In this document: positions 15,763 through 22,512 of the stretch, piece after piece
Numbering within the stretch: the stretch's first letter is position 1
Layout: each line of letters begins with the position of its first letter
Assembly: GCA_016931085.1 (NCBI GenBank)
Contig: JAFGFO010000217.1
Coordinates: 1-23,524, forward strand
Direction: 5' to 3'
DNA: 23,524 bases
Source of the DNA: Thermoflexales bacterium
Lineage (GTDB): Bacteria; Chloroflexota; Anaerolineae; Fen-1058
Notes under the pieces: model-generated
What the model was told of the DNA's origin: nothing
What the model saw: the letters and a program-made list of their open reading frames with translations, nothing else
Databases searched by the model: none
Position numbers and translations under genes: made by a program

Positions 15763-16683
15763 CTATGGAGCACTTGAGCCTTCCACGCCGCGCAGGTCGA
15801 GAATCGGGCTGCCGCCTGAGCCGATCACCCACTTGCTGTTCGACTTGAGCTCCTGGGTCATGAGATAATCCAGGTACTTGGCGGCGATTTCGGGCTGCCT
15901 GGACAACTCGCCCAACAGCAGGTGAATCGAGTTTTGCTGGGCGGCGGCGATTTGCTCGATGTGGTAGGCCTGCGCCTCGGACTCTTTCTGCGCCGCGTAG
16001 TAATTGGCGTCGGCCAGGGTGCGCTTTTGCGCTGCTTCGGCCTCGGCCTGCTCCTGTTTCTGCTGGGCTACCATGCGATCCTTGATGGCCTGCACCACTT
16101 CTTCAGGCGGTTCGGCGCTTTGGATCTGAACCGTCACGAATTGCACGCCGTACTGAGCCTCCTTGGTGCGTAACTGGGCCAGGATCTCTTGGTTAAAGTC
16201 GGCCCGGCTGTGCATCATGTCCGCCATCGTCCGGGTGTTGACCACGTCACGCAGCCGGCCCTGCACGAACTCGAACAGGATTCGCTCCGGGTCGTCCACA
16301 TCCAGCGCAAAGCGCACCGGCTCGATGACACGGTAGGTATATTGCAAACTGACGACCATGGACAAATCATCGGCCGTGTTGGCCGCGATCTGGTCCACGT
16401 AGCCCAGGCGCTCGTTGACTTTGACGACGATGACCGTGTCCCAGAAGGGGATTTGGGCGTGCCAGCCCGGCTCATCTGTGCCGATGTACATCCCGCCGCG
16501 CAGGTGCAGCCCTCGCTCGTAAGGATGGATCTTGTAGATCGCCAGCCGGCCGGCGACCAACAGCGTCACCGCCAGAACGAACGCGCCCAGAAAGATGACT
16601 GCCAGCTTGAACATGACGTCGATGCCGCGCCCAGACTGGACTGGCTTGCCTTGAACCTGAGAATCTCGAGTTGTTTCTTCCAT
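15763..16683 (-). CDS. SPFH/Band 7 (stomatin/prohibitin-like) membrane protein
   Basis: The 306-residue protein has a cytoplasmic head, one membrane helix (about 24-46, MFKLAVIFLGAFVLAVTLLVAG), and a Band 7 domain (about 50-215) with the typical GLHLRGGMYIGTDEPGWHAQIPFWDTV start and the NTRTMADMMHSRADFNQEILAQL segment. Next come QIQSAEPPEEVVQAIKDRMVAQQKQEQAEAEA and an alanine/glutamate-rich coiled coil of about 60 residues, as in prohibitin/HflK-type scaffolds. Such proteins oligomerise and organise membrane microdomains or control membrane proteases. The start is supported by AAGGAAGG a few nt upstream. The lectin-domain gene follows after 10 nt. No NfeD or FtsH partner is present. Confidence 0.92.
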   Translation of the reverse strand: MEETTRDSQVQGKPVQSGRGIDVMFKLAVIFLGAFVLAVTLLVAGRLAIYKIHPYERGLHLRGGMYIGTDEPGWHAQIPFWDTVIVVKVNERLGYVDQIAANTADDLSMVVSLQYTYRVIEPVRFALDVDDPERILFEFVQGRLRDVVNTRTMADMMHSRADFNQEILAQLRTKEAQYGVQFVTVQIQSAEPPEEVVQAIKDRMVAQQKQEQAEAEAAQKRTLADANYYAAQKESEAQAYHIEQIAAAQQNSIHLLLGELSRQPEIAAKYLDYLMTQELKSNSKWVIGSGGSPILDLRGVEGSSAP

Positions 16684-16765
16684 TTTTTCCTTCCTTTTTG
16701 TGAATTCTGCCTAGTAAGACGCACGAGGAGGGCGCGTGGTGACAGGGAGGGAAAAGGTGCCACCC

Positions 16766-16793
16766 GTAGGGGCGGGTTTCAAACCCGCCCCTA
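16766..16793. repeat. Palindromic repeat with 13-bp arms (GTAGGGG family)
   Basis: TAGGGGCGGGTTT (16767-16779) and AAACCCGCCCCTA (16781-16793) are perfect complements around one central base. The TAG stop of the anti-sigma gene (16791-16793, minus strand) is the edge of this palindrome. The strong GC stem could halt transcription of the sigma/anti-sigma operon, though no T-tract follows. Confidence 0.8.
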
Positions 16794-18746
16794 GCGCAGC
16801 AGAGGGGAGAGCCAGAAGCCGCCGCGCCCATTGTTGAGCAGCACGCTTTGACCGTCAGGGCTGAGGGCAAAGTAGGCGTCCCAATGTTCGCGGCTCAGGT
16901 CAAGCACCTGGCCCGTATCGGCATCGGCGGCAATAATGCGCCGCCCTCCCATTGGGAAAGTCTGCACCAGGACCAGCTTGCCGTCCGGCGTCCACTGCGG
17001 CGGGTCGCTTGCCTCGCGTGGGGCGATATCGACCTCGTGTAGTAATTCCGCCTGGCGCGAAAGGATGAACAGGCACACCGGGCCGAGATTGTTGCGGTCG
17101 AGCGAGATGGCCGCCAGGCGTTCGCCGGCCGCATCCCATACGATCGAGCGCACCCCGGCGGCCGGGATGGTGTGCAGCGCCCCACCGTCGAGCTCCATCA
17201 GGCACAAATCTGTGTCACAGGCGTAGGCCACGCGGGCGGCGTCGGGTGACACGGCCAACGCCCCCAAGGCGGGCCCTAAGCCGGGCAAATCGGCCACGCG
17301 GATGGACTCGCCTGATTGATAATCCATCACCCACAGCGCCCCTTCCTGGGCATACCAAGCTCCCTGCCGCGTCAAGCTGGGCAAACTGGTATTGGGAATG
17401 GCGCGTTGGAGAGCAGGACGCTCCAGGGCGTCGCGACTCACCACCACCAACTGTATCCCCTCACTGCGCGTACTGTAAAAGCTTGGCAATTCACCCGGCG
17501 CCGTGTAGAGGATATACGAGCCGTCTGGCAGCGACCAACCGTATTCGTACACGCTGCCGCTGCGGTTGACCGGCTGTGGGTCGCTTCCATCGAGAGTGAC
17601 CAGCCAGAGCTGGTAGGCCAGGTCAGGCTTTTGCTCGACCAACAAGAATGCGTCGCCGCGCGGCGACCAGACCATCCGCTGCAGGCGATTGCTACTCCAC
17701 AACCAGTGGGCCGGGTTGGCGCCATCCAACTGATCAGCCTTGGGCGAAAGGGACAAGCGCGCCGCTTCACCCAGGCAAGCCGGGGCATCGTCCGTGGCGA
17801 ACGGCTGGCCTGGTAAAGCCAGGTGCTCGGTGCGCAGGCGCGCCAGACCGTCGTTTTGCCACCCCCACAAGCGGAGGCCGAAGGTGTCGGCATACGGGTC
17901 AGACAGCGGCATGGCGTAAACGCGGCTGGAGCCATCCGCGTACGTAAAGCGGGTGCGCACCAGGACTGTGCGGTGATCGTTCAGCAGGCTGACACGCTCG
18001 AAGGCATAGCGCGCCAGCGCCTGGGTGGGGTCAAGCGGGTCCAGCCCCACCTGGCCGATGAGATCGTCCAGGTAAGGAGCGATCTCTTCGGTGGGGTCGC
18101 CGCTCATCACGAACAGATTTCTAAAGGGCAAATTGGGATTGTAACTGTAGCCCCCTGCCACGCGCCAGAAGAGGCCGGCCGGATTGGGCAAGGCCGAAAG
18201 CGGCGGGACGAAACTCAGCAGCAAGAAGGCCGCCAGCGCCAGCCCTAAAATCGCCCACAGCCGGCGGCGCCGGCCCAAGGCTAGCAGTAAACCAACCAGG
18301 CTGGCCGCCCCTCCCAGCCAAGGCGCGGCCAACACCCAGGCGTTCACCTGCACATTGGGAAATGACACGCTGGGTGGGGGCGTGGACGGCAACACGGGCA
18401 GCGGCGGGGCACTGCCCGTCTGCATGGGGGTAGTGGCCATCACGTGCACCAGCAGCACCGCCGCGATGGTGACAGCCGCCACGCCGCCCACGGCCATCAC
18501 ATCGCCCAGGCGAGCCAGGCCGGCCCACACCCCACTGACACGTGGAGCCGCAGCCGCTCGCTGGGACAGCCTGGGCGCAAGCTCAGGCAGCGCCGACAGC
18601 AGCCTGTCCTGGCATTGGAAGGCTTCGAACTGGGCGCGGCAGGCGGCGCAGGCAGCCAGGTGGGCCTGCACAGTCTGCTGCTCGGCCGACATCAACTCTC
18701 GGTAGGTGGCCAACTCGGCAATTGGGTGTTCAGATTGTGACTTCAT
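16791..18746 (-). CDS. Anti-sigma factor with zinc finger, membrane segments and beta-propeller
   Basis: The 651-residue protein opens with a zf-HC2 anti-sigma domain (H29-x3-C33-x2-C36, within VQAHLAACAACRAQF). About three hydrophobic segments follow: MAVGGVAAVTIAAVLLVHVM, WVLAAPWLGGAASLVGLLLA and LWAILGLALAAFLLLSFVPP. The remaining ~430 residues form an extracytoplasmic TolB/WD40-like propeller, with blades such as RMVWSPRGDAFLLVEQK, LAVSPDAARVAYACDTDL, SIVWDAAGERLAAISLD and FALSPDGQSVLLNN. The start codon overlaps the sigma-factor stop by 4 bp (ATGA), the usual arrangement for a cognate pair. It should hold the ECF factor at the membrane until an outside signal is sensed. The propeller as sensor is inference. 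Its TAG stop lies in a palindromic repeat. Confidence 0.88.
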   Translation of the reverse strand: MKSQSEHPIAELATYRELMSAEQQTVQAHLAACAACRAQFEAFQCQDRLLSALPELAPRLSQRAAAAPRVSGVWAGLARLGDVMAVGGVAAVTIAAVLLVHVMATTPMQTGSAPPLPVLPSTPPPSVSFPNVQVNAWVLAAPWLGGAASLVGLLLALGRRRRLWAILGLALAAFLLLSFVPPLSALPNPAGLFWRVAGGYSYNPNLPFRNLFVMSGDPTEEIAPYLDDLIGQVGLDPLDPTQALARYAFERVSLLNDHRTVLVRTRFTYADGSSRVYAMPLSDPYADTFGLRLWGWQNDGLARLRTEHLALPGQPFATDDAPACLGEAARLSLSPKADQLDGANPAHWLWSSNRLQRMVWSPRGDAFLLVEQKPDLAYQLWLVTLDGSDPQPVNRSGSVYEYGWSLPDGSYILYTAPGELPSFYSTRSEGIQLVVVSRDALERPALQRAIPNTSLPSLTRQGAWYAQEGALWVMDYQSGESIRVADLPGLGPALGALAVSPDAARVAYACDTDLCLMELDGGALHTIPAAGVRSIVWDAAGERLAAISLDRNNLGPVCLFILSRQAELLHEVDIAPREASDPPQWTPDGKLVLVQTFPMGGRRIIAADADTGQVLDLSREHWDAYFALSPDGQSVLLNNGRGGFWLSPLLR

Positions 18747-19282
18747 TTCTCTGCCTCGCTTGCGGCCCCCCCTTTGTACACTTGCTTGAAACGCAGCCTG
18801 GCTCGCACTAGGCGCTGCTTGACGGCCTCCCGGCTGATCCCCAAGATGGTGGCGATTTCTTGCGTGGACAGTTCCTGGCAGGTGTACAGCACCAGCGGCG
18901 CTCGCAGATCAGGCCCCAGATCGAGCAAGGCGCTGCGCACCGCCTGGGTCTCGGAGGCGTCGACTTCGGGATCCTCGACAGACAAAGCCGGGTCGTCGTC
19001 GAACAGCGGCAGCCAGGCCAGCAAGCGGCGGCGGCGCAGATGGTCGCGAGCGGCGTTGGTGGCAATGCGGTACAGCCAGGCGCGCGCGTTCTGCACCTGC
19101 TCCAGCGAGCGCCGCGCGCGATAGGCGCGGGTAAATGTCTCCTGGCACAACTCTTCGGCGCGCGCGCTGTCGCCAACCAGGCGGTAGAGATAGTTCAATA
19201 GCGGGCGCTGGTAGGTGGCAAACAGCGTCTCGAAACGCACACCATTTCCTAATGGTGCCTCGTCGTGGGTCGAAGCGTTCAT
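18743..19282 (-). CDS. ECF RNA polymerase sigma factor
   Basis: The protein has region 2 (LFATYQRPLLNYLYRLVGDSARAEELCQETF, then RAWLYRIATNAARDHLRRRR) and region 4 (LVLYTCQELSTQEIATILGISREAVKQRLVRARLRF), with a short acidic linker and no sigma 1 or 3 domain. This is a standard ECF factor, about 179 residues from the ATG at 19282. GTG codons at 19315 (with AGGGG upstream) and 19237 (with AGGA upstream) are alternative starts, and none of the three has a perfect Shine-Dalgarno site. It overlaps its anti-sigma gene by 4 bp. The region from the likely promoter to the start codon contains two related hairpin sequences. It is divergent from the ABC operon at 19556. Confidence 0.92.
   Translation of the reverse strand: MNASTHDEAPLGNGVRFETLFATYQRPLLNYLYRLVGDSARAEELCQETFTRAYRARRSLEQVQNARAWLYRIATNAARDHLRRRRLLAWLPLFDDDPALSVEDPEVDASETQAVRSALLDLGPDLRAPLVLYTCQELSTQEIATILGISREAVKQRLVRARLRFKQVYKGGAASEAEK
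19237..19259 (-). repeat. CACCATT hairpin, copy inside the sigma gene
   Basis: On the minus strand this reads CACCATT-AGGA-AATGGTG, a perfect 7-bp stem with a 4-nt loop. A second version (ACCATT-AAGA-AATGG core) lies about 120 bp upstream at 19362-19377. The repeat spans GCACCATTARGAAATGG. It is positioned to affect translation from the GTG at 19237. Confidence 0.5.
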
Positions 19283-19358
19283 GTCGCGAATGCTTAAGGC
19301 GTGAGCGTTTTCCACAGGCTACCCCTGCAAGTATGACGGACGAAAGCACCCCGTGGTG

Positions 19359-19393
19359 ACACGCCATTTCTTAATGGTGCGTCATCAAGAAAT
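19359..19393 (-). promoter_or_regulatory. Leader with competing hairpins upstream of the sigma gene
   Basis: On the minus strand, CATTTCTT can pair with a distal AAGAAATG (8 bp). Alternatively TCAT/ATGA and CCATT/AATGG can form two smaller stems, the latter extended by GACGCA/GTGTC with a wobble and a mismatch. The structures exclude each other. The segment lies between the likely -10 box at 19413-19418 and the start codon. Confidence 0.4.
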
Positions 19394-19412
19394 GACACAC
19401 CGGCTGGGCTGC

Positions 19413-19418
19413 ATTATA
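19413..19418 (-). promoter_or_regulatory. Likely -10 box for the sigma/anti-sigma operon
   Basis: The minus strand reads TATAAT here, preceded by TG. No good -35 box is found at the expected distance. The leader to the start codon would be about 90-125 nt, and would contain both CCATT-type hairpins or one of them, depending on the start used. Confidence 0.4.
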
Positions 19419-19479
19419 CACCAAATGAGGCAAAACGATGAGGGCTTTGCACCAGCCGTGGACCAGGGCCATTTCCCTC

Positions 19480-19508
19480 TTGACATTCTGATGCAAATGC
19501 GATATAAT
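19480..19508 (+). promoter_or_regulatory. Consensus sigma-70 promoter of the ABC operon
   Basis: TTGACA (19480-19485) and TATAAT (19503-19508) are both perfect consensus, spaced 17 bp. Transcription should start near 19515, about 40 nt before the ATG at 19556. Such a strong promoter usually needs repression, and two palindromic sites lie directly over the start region. Confidence 0.85.
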
Positions 19509-19510
19509 CA

Positions 19511-19539
19511 TAAACAAGTTTACAATATAAACTAGTTTA
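19511..19539. promoter_or_regulatory. Tandem palindromic operators (TAAAC-N2-GTTTA x2)
   Basis: TAAACAAGTTTA (19511-19522) and TAAACTAGTTTA (19528-19539) are two copies of TAAAC-N2-GTTTA with centres 17 bp apart; the second is a perfect palindrome. They cover about -4 to +25 relative to the expected transcription start. The likely binder is the winged-helix regulator encoded in the same operon (20299), giving autorepression. This is an inference from position and symmetry. Confidence 0.65.
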
Positions 19540-19555
19540 CTAACAGGATGAAAAT

Positions 19556-20302
19556 ATGAATACACAAATCGACACCGCCGTAAAGCGGGCCCGTGGATAT
19601 TGGTTTGTGGATGGTTTTACCGAAATGATCGCGGGGGCGCTGTTTATCGTGCTGGGAGGGGTTCTTGTGCAGCGCGGCCTTGCGCTGCAGGCTTCGATCC
19701 TCACCCAGTTGACTTCCATCGCAGGCGAGGTTTCCATCGTCAAGCTTGTCGGCTTGCTCGTGGCCATCCTGGTCTTGGTGTGGTTAAAGAATCGCTTTAC
19801 CTACCCACGTACAGGCTTTGTCAAGGAAAAGTGGATGACAACAGCGCAAGTGCCAGGCCTTTTAGGGAAGGCCATCCTTTTCGTGCTCCCGCCGGTAGTG
19901 GGATTGGTGGCGGTCTTGGTCTACCTGTTCTCAGTGCGCGGCCTTCTGGCTGCCATGCCTGCCTGGTTTCCGGTCATGCTCGGGGTATTATTGGCAGTCC
20001 CTTGCATCCTCGCCGGCGCATGGATGGGGCTGGGCCGTTTCCGGCTGATGGGGGTTTTGATCTTGCTGGCAGGGATCGCCATTGGTGCCTGGCAGCTCGT
20101 TGCCGGATTGCCAAGCGTCCCGCCCGAAGCGTTTGCCAATCCTTGGGACGCACACTCTCTCCTAGCAGAAATGATCAACCGGACCTTTGTCGGCGTTGGC
20201 CTGGTGACCCTGCTCTCCGGCGTGGTTTTTGCCATTTCGGGAGTGGTGACGTTCCTGCGCTATCGGAAGGAAAACCCGCGTCCCTACGAGGAGGAAGCAT
20301 GA
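19556..20302 (+). CDS. Polytopic membrane protein of unknown function
   Basis: I do not recognise a named family with confidence. The 248-residue protein has a short charged N-terminus (MNTQIDTAVKRARGYW) and about six hydrophobic segments, including MIAGALFIVLGGVLV, LVGLLVAILVLVWL, AILFVLPPVVGLVAVLVYLF, FPVMLGVLLAVPCILAGAWMGLG, LMGVLILLAGIAIGAWQLV and FVGVGLVTLLSGVVFAISGVVTFL, then a short acidic tail (RPYEEEA). AGGA lies 7 nt before the ATG. It is the first gene after the consensus promoter, and its stop overlaps the start of the regulator gene (ATGA). Such proteins often accompany small winged-helix regulators and ABC exporters. It could sense membrane state or assist the exporter, but nothing in the sequence proves this. 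Confidence 0.85.
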   Translation: MNTQIDTAVKRARGYWFVDGFTEMIAGALFIVLGGVLVQRGLALQASILTQLTSIAGEVSIVKLVGLLVAILVLVWLKNRFTYPRTGFVKEKWMTTAQVPGLLGKAILFVLPPVVGLVAVLVYLFSVRGLLAAMPAWFPVMLGVLLAVPCILAGAWMGLGRFRLMGVLILLAGIAIGAWQLVAGLPSVPPEAFANPWDAHSLLAEMINRTFVGVGLVTLLSGVVFAISGVVTFLRYRKENPRPYEEEA

Positions 20303-20607
20303 CGGAGCCACTTCATAGCATCGCTGATTTGGATCGAGTCATTCACGAGCCGTCGCGCCTGCTGCTGATGGCTTTACTGTCGTCGGTTGAATCGGCTGAT
20401 TTCCTTTTCCTGCTCAAGCAAAGCCGTCTGACCAAGGGAAATTTGTCTGTGCATTTATCGCGGCTCGAAGAAGCCGGCTACCTGGAGGTAGAAAAAAGCT
20501 TTCGGGGGAAAATTCCGCATACGGAATATCGTCTGACGCCGCAAGGCAAATTGGCCTTTGATCAGTACCGCAAGAGCCTGGGGCCGATTTTTGATACGGG
20601 GCTATAA
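20299..20607 (+). CDS. Winged-helix transcriptional regulator
   Basis: The ATG overlaps the previous stop (ATGA) and follows GAGGAGGAAG, a strong ribosome binding site. The 102-residue protein is essentially one winged-helix domain of the HTH_34 type: LDRVIHEPSRLLLMALLS (helix 1), FLFLLKQSRLTKGNLSVHLSRLEEAGYLEVEKSF (recognition helix and wing), KIPHTEYRLTPQGKLAFDQYRKSL (second wing and C-terminal helix). No ligand-binding domain is attached. Proteins of this kind usually act as dimeric repressors of adjacent membrane-protein or ABC-transporter genes. The paired TAAAC-N2-GTTTA sites in the operon promoter are the obvious candidate operators. Confidence 0.88.
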   Translation: MTEPLHSIADLDRVIHEPSRLLLMALLSSVESADFLFLLKQSRLTKGNLSVHLSRLEEAGYLEVEKSFRGKIPHTEYRLTPQGKLAFDQYRKSLGPIFDTGL

Positions 20608-20665
20608 GAATAGCTGGCAATCCCTTCGAGATTGCGCAAATTGGAGCTTGGTACGCATAAAATGG

Positions 20666-20727
20666 ATCGGGATCAGGTACTGCAAATAGCCCCGATACGA
20701 GAGGCGGGAGTAGGGTCTGATCCCTAC
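20666..20727 (+). promoter_or_regulatory. Leader with mutually exclusive stems before the ABC ATPase gene
   Basis: The 136-nt gap after the regulator gene contains three pairings that share bases: ATCGGG (20666-20671) with CCCGAT (20691-20696); GGGATCAG (20669-20676) with CTGATCCC (20717-20724); and GTAGGG (20710-20715) with CCCTAC (20722-20727). The ribosome binding site of the ATPase follows about 10 nt later. This could be an attenuator-like control, but no T-tract marks a terminator. Confidence 0.3.
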
Positions 20728-20743
20728 ATGAAAGAGGTACACA

Positions 20744-21655
20744 ATGAATCTAGCCATCGAAACGAACGGCTTGTCAAAATTCTACGGTCCGGTGCGCGCC
20801 GTCGACTCGGTTCACCTGCGTGTGGGGCAAGGGGAAATCTATGGTTTTCTCGGCCTGAACGGCGCGGGCAAGACCACGACCATCCGCGCTCTGCTGGGCA
20901 TGATCCGGCCCAGCGCTGGGTCAGTCCAAGTGCTGGGGCAGGCCGTCGGGCCGAACGGACACGGCCCCTGGCGGCAAGTCGGCCACATGGTCGAGCGACC
21001 CGTCGCCTATCCAGAATTGACCGTCCGAGAAAACCTGGAAGTCGCCCGCCGCCTGCAGGGGGTTTCGGACAAGAGCGTCACGTCCCGCGTCATCGAGCGC
21101 CTGGGGATTGCCCCTTACGCGGACCGCAAAGCCGGTGCGCTTTCGACGGGCAATCTCCAACGCCTCGGGCTGGCGCGCGCGTTGCTGCACGCGCCAGAGC
21201 TGCTCATCCTCGACGAGCCGGCCAACGGGCTCGACCCGGCCGGCGTGGTCGAGATCCGCCAACTGCTGGCGAGCCTCGCTCACGAAAAAGGCGTGACGGT
21301 GTTCATGTCGAGCCACATCCTGACCGAGGTGGATCGTCTCGCCACGCGCATCGGCATCATCCACGAGGGGCGGCTGCTTGAGGAGCTTGAGGCGGAGAAA
21401 CTGGAAGAATTACGCTCGCAGCGCCTGGAAATCAAGGCGCGCCAGTTGCAGGTCGCCCAAAGCGCGCTGGCTCAAGCCGGCTTTGCCGTGAAAGTAGAGG
21501 GGGACACGCTGTTCTTGAGCGAAGCGCGCGCGGTGGACGCGCCGGACCAAGTGGCGACCATCCTGGTCAAGGCCGGCGCGCCTCCTACCCACCTGGCTGT
21601 GGCGCAAGAGAATCTCGAAGAGCATTTCTTGCGCTTGACAGGAGAAAAAGAATGA
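20744..21655 (+). CDS. ABC transporter ATP-binding protein (BcrA/CcmA type)
   Basis: The 303-residue protein has a full nucleotide-binding domain: Walker A GLNGAGKT (37-44), signature variant LSTGNLQRLGLA, Walker B LLILDEP followed by ANGLDPAG, and the H-loop SSHIL. The Q-loop region reads GHMVERPVAYPELTVRENL, with Glu where most ABC proteins have Gln, as in bacitracin-exporter-like BcrA relatives. The C-terminal ~85 residues form the accessory domain common in this class. AAGAGGT precedes the ATG. The gene overlaps the permease start by 4 bp, so the two form an exporter of the ABC-2 type, probably for a peptide, lipid or drug. It follows the regulator gene after 136 nt of potentially structured leader. 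Confidence 0.94.
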   Translation: MNLAIETNGLSKFYGPVRAVDSVHLRVGQGEIYGFLGLNGAGKTTTIRALLGMIRPSAGSVQVLGQAVGPNGHGPWRQVGHMVERPVAYPELTVRENLEVARRLQGVSDKSVTSRVIERLGIAPYADRKAGALSTGNLQRLGLARALLHAPELLILDEPANGLDPAGVVEIRQLLASLAHEKGVTVFMSSHILTEVDRLATRIGIIHEGRLLEELEAEKLEELRSQRLEIKARQLQVAQSALAQAGFAVKVEGDTLFLSEARAVDAPDQVATILVKAGAPPTHLAVAQENLEEHFLRLTGEKE

Positions 21656-22452
21656 ACGCATTTTTTGCCGCTTTATGGGCCGAGGCGCTCAAAGCGCGCC
21701 GCTCCAAGGTATCTTGGCTGACGGCGCTCGCATTTTCGATCTTTCCCATCGTAGGCGGGTTATTCATGATGATTATGAAAGATCCCGATCAAGCGCGGGC
21801 GATGGGATTGGTTGGCGCAAAAGCGCAGTTGCTTACCGGGCAGGCGGATTGGCCGACGTATTTCGACTTTCTTTCGATGGGAACTGCGGTCGGGGGGGCC
21901 ATGCTGTTTGCGTTTATACTGGCCTGGGTCTTTGGGCGCGAGTTTTCCGATCACACCGTCAAAGAACTGCTGGCCTTGCCCACCCGGCGCGAGACGATCG
22001 TCAGCGCCAAGTTTGTGTTGACGGCGGTCTGGATACTGGGACTCACTCTCTGGATCTTTATCGTTGGGCTTGGCATCGGAGCGGCCATCGACATCCCAGG
22101 CTGGTCTGTCGAGTTGGCCTGGACATCATTTTGGTCTCTTGTGGTCACCGCTCTCCTGACCCTCATGCTCATGCCTGTTGTGGCCTGGGTTGCCAGCGCG
22201 GGGCGCGGCTACATGCCACCGCTGGCCTGGGCCTTTCTCACACTGGGCCTCGCCCAAATCGCCGGCCTGCTGGGTTGGGGGAGTTGGTTCCCGTGGGCCG
22301 TGCCCGGACTGTTTAGTATGATGTTCAGTGTGGTGTATGGGTCACGCGCCGAGCCGGTTGGCATGCACAGCTTTATGATGGTGGGGCTTGTTTTCATCGC
22401 CGGCCTGGCGGCCACGTATGCCTGGTGGCGGAGCGCGGACCAGGCGCGCTAG
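21652..22452 (+). CDS. ABC-2 type permease
   Basis: The 266-residue integral membrane protein has about six helices, including SWLTALAFSIFPIVGGLFMM, VGGAMLFAFILAWVFG, VWILGLTLWIFIVGLGIGAAI, FWSLVVTALLTLMLMPVVAW, LAWAFLTLGLAQIAGLL and MVGLVFIAGLAATYAWW. The cytoplasmic loop GREFSDHTVKELLALPTRRETIVSAKF is the typical coupling-helix motif of ABC-2 permeases (E-x-G/D-T-x-K-x-L-L...R...AK). Its start overlaps the ATPase stop (ATGA), so the proteins are made together and likely form a two-plus-two complex. The substrate cannot be read from sequence. An antibiotic-peptide or envelope-lipid exporter is a reasonable guess from the BcrA-like ATPase. Confidence 0.92.
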   Translation: MNAFFAALWAEALKARRSKVSWLTALAFSIFPIVGGLFMMIMKDPDQARAMGLVGAKAQLLTGQADWPTYFDFLSMGTAVGGAMLFAFILAWVFGREFSDHTVKELLALPTRRETIVSAKFVLTAVWILGLTLWIFIVGLGIGAAIDIPGWSVELAWTSFWSLVVTALLTLMLMPVVAWVASAGRGYMPPLAWAFLTLGLAQIAGLLGWGSWFPWAVPGLFSMMFSVVYGSRAEPVGMHSFMMVGLVFIAGLAATYAWWRSADQAR

Positions 22453-22471
22453 GTACAACTGCTTCGAAGAG

Positions 22472-22485
22472 GTTTCAGGTTCCAA
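22472..22485. repeat. Two GTTYCAR heptamers
   Basis: GTTTCAG and GTTCCAA lie just after the permease gene, the same units as the large array at 13185-13261. Confidence 0.45.
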
Positions 22486-22512
22486 GGGGCAACCCCCTAT
22501 GGTTGCCCTTGG
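22482..22512. terminator. Long imperfect hairpin between convergent genes
   Basis: CCAAGGGGCAACC (from 22482) pairs with GGTTGCCCTTGG (ending at 22512), with one bulged G. It sits between the convergent permease and methyltransferase genes and could stop transcription from either side, though T-tracts are lacking. It is directly followed by a second hairpin. Confidence 0.5.

Noticed and set aside
19549..19560. Three-codon upstream ORF (M-K-I-stop) overlapping the start of the 19556 gene
   Set aside because: The ribosome binding site AGGA lies too close to its ATG and at the right distance for 19556, so it is probably chance.
19600..20298. Frame running through the six-helix membrane protein before the winged-helix gene
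   Set aside because: Only the part from the ATG at 20299 encodes a recognisable domain; upstream residues are an out-of-frame reading of the membrane-protein gene.
20608..20665. Independent promoter for the ABC ATPase gene
   Set aside because: Several TTG and TA-rich words are present, but none forms a -35/-10 pair with good spacing.
20632..21381. 249-codon plus frame overlapping the ABC ATPase
   Set aside because: It is an Arg/Pro-rich frame-shifted reading of the ATPase gene, whose own frame has all ABC motifs.
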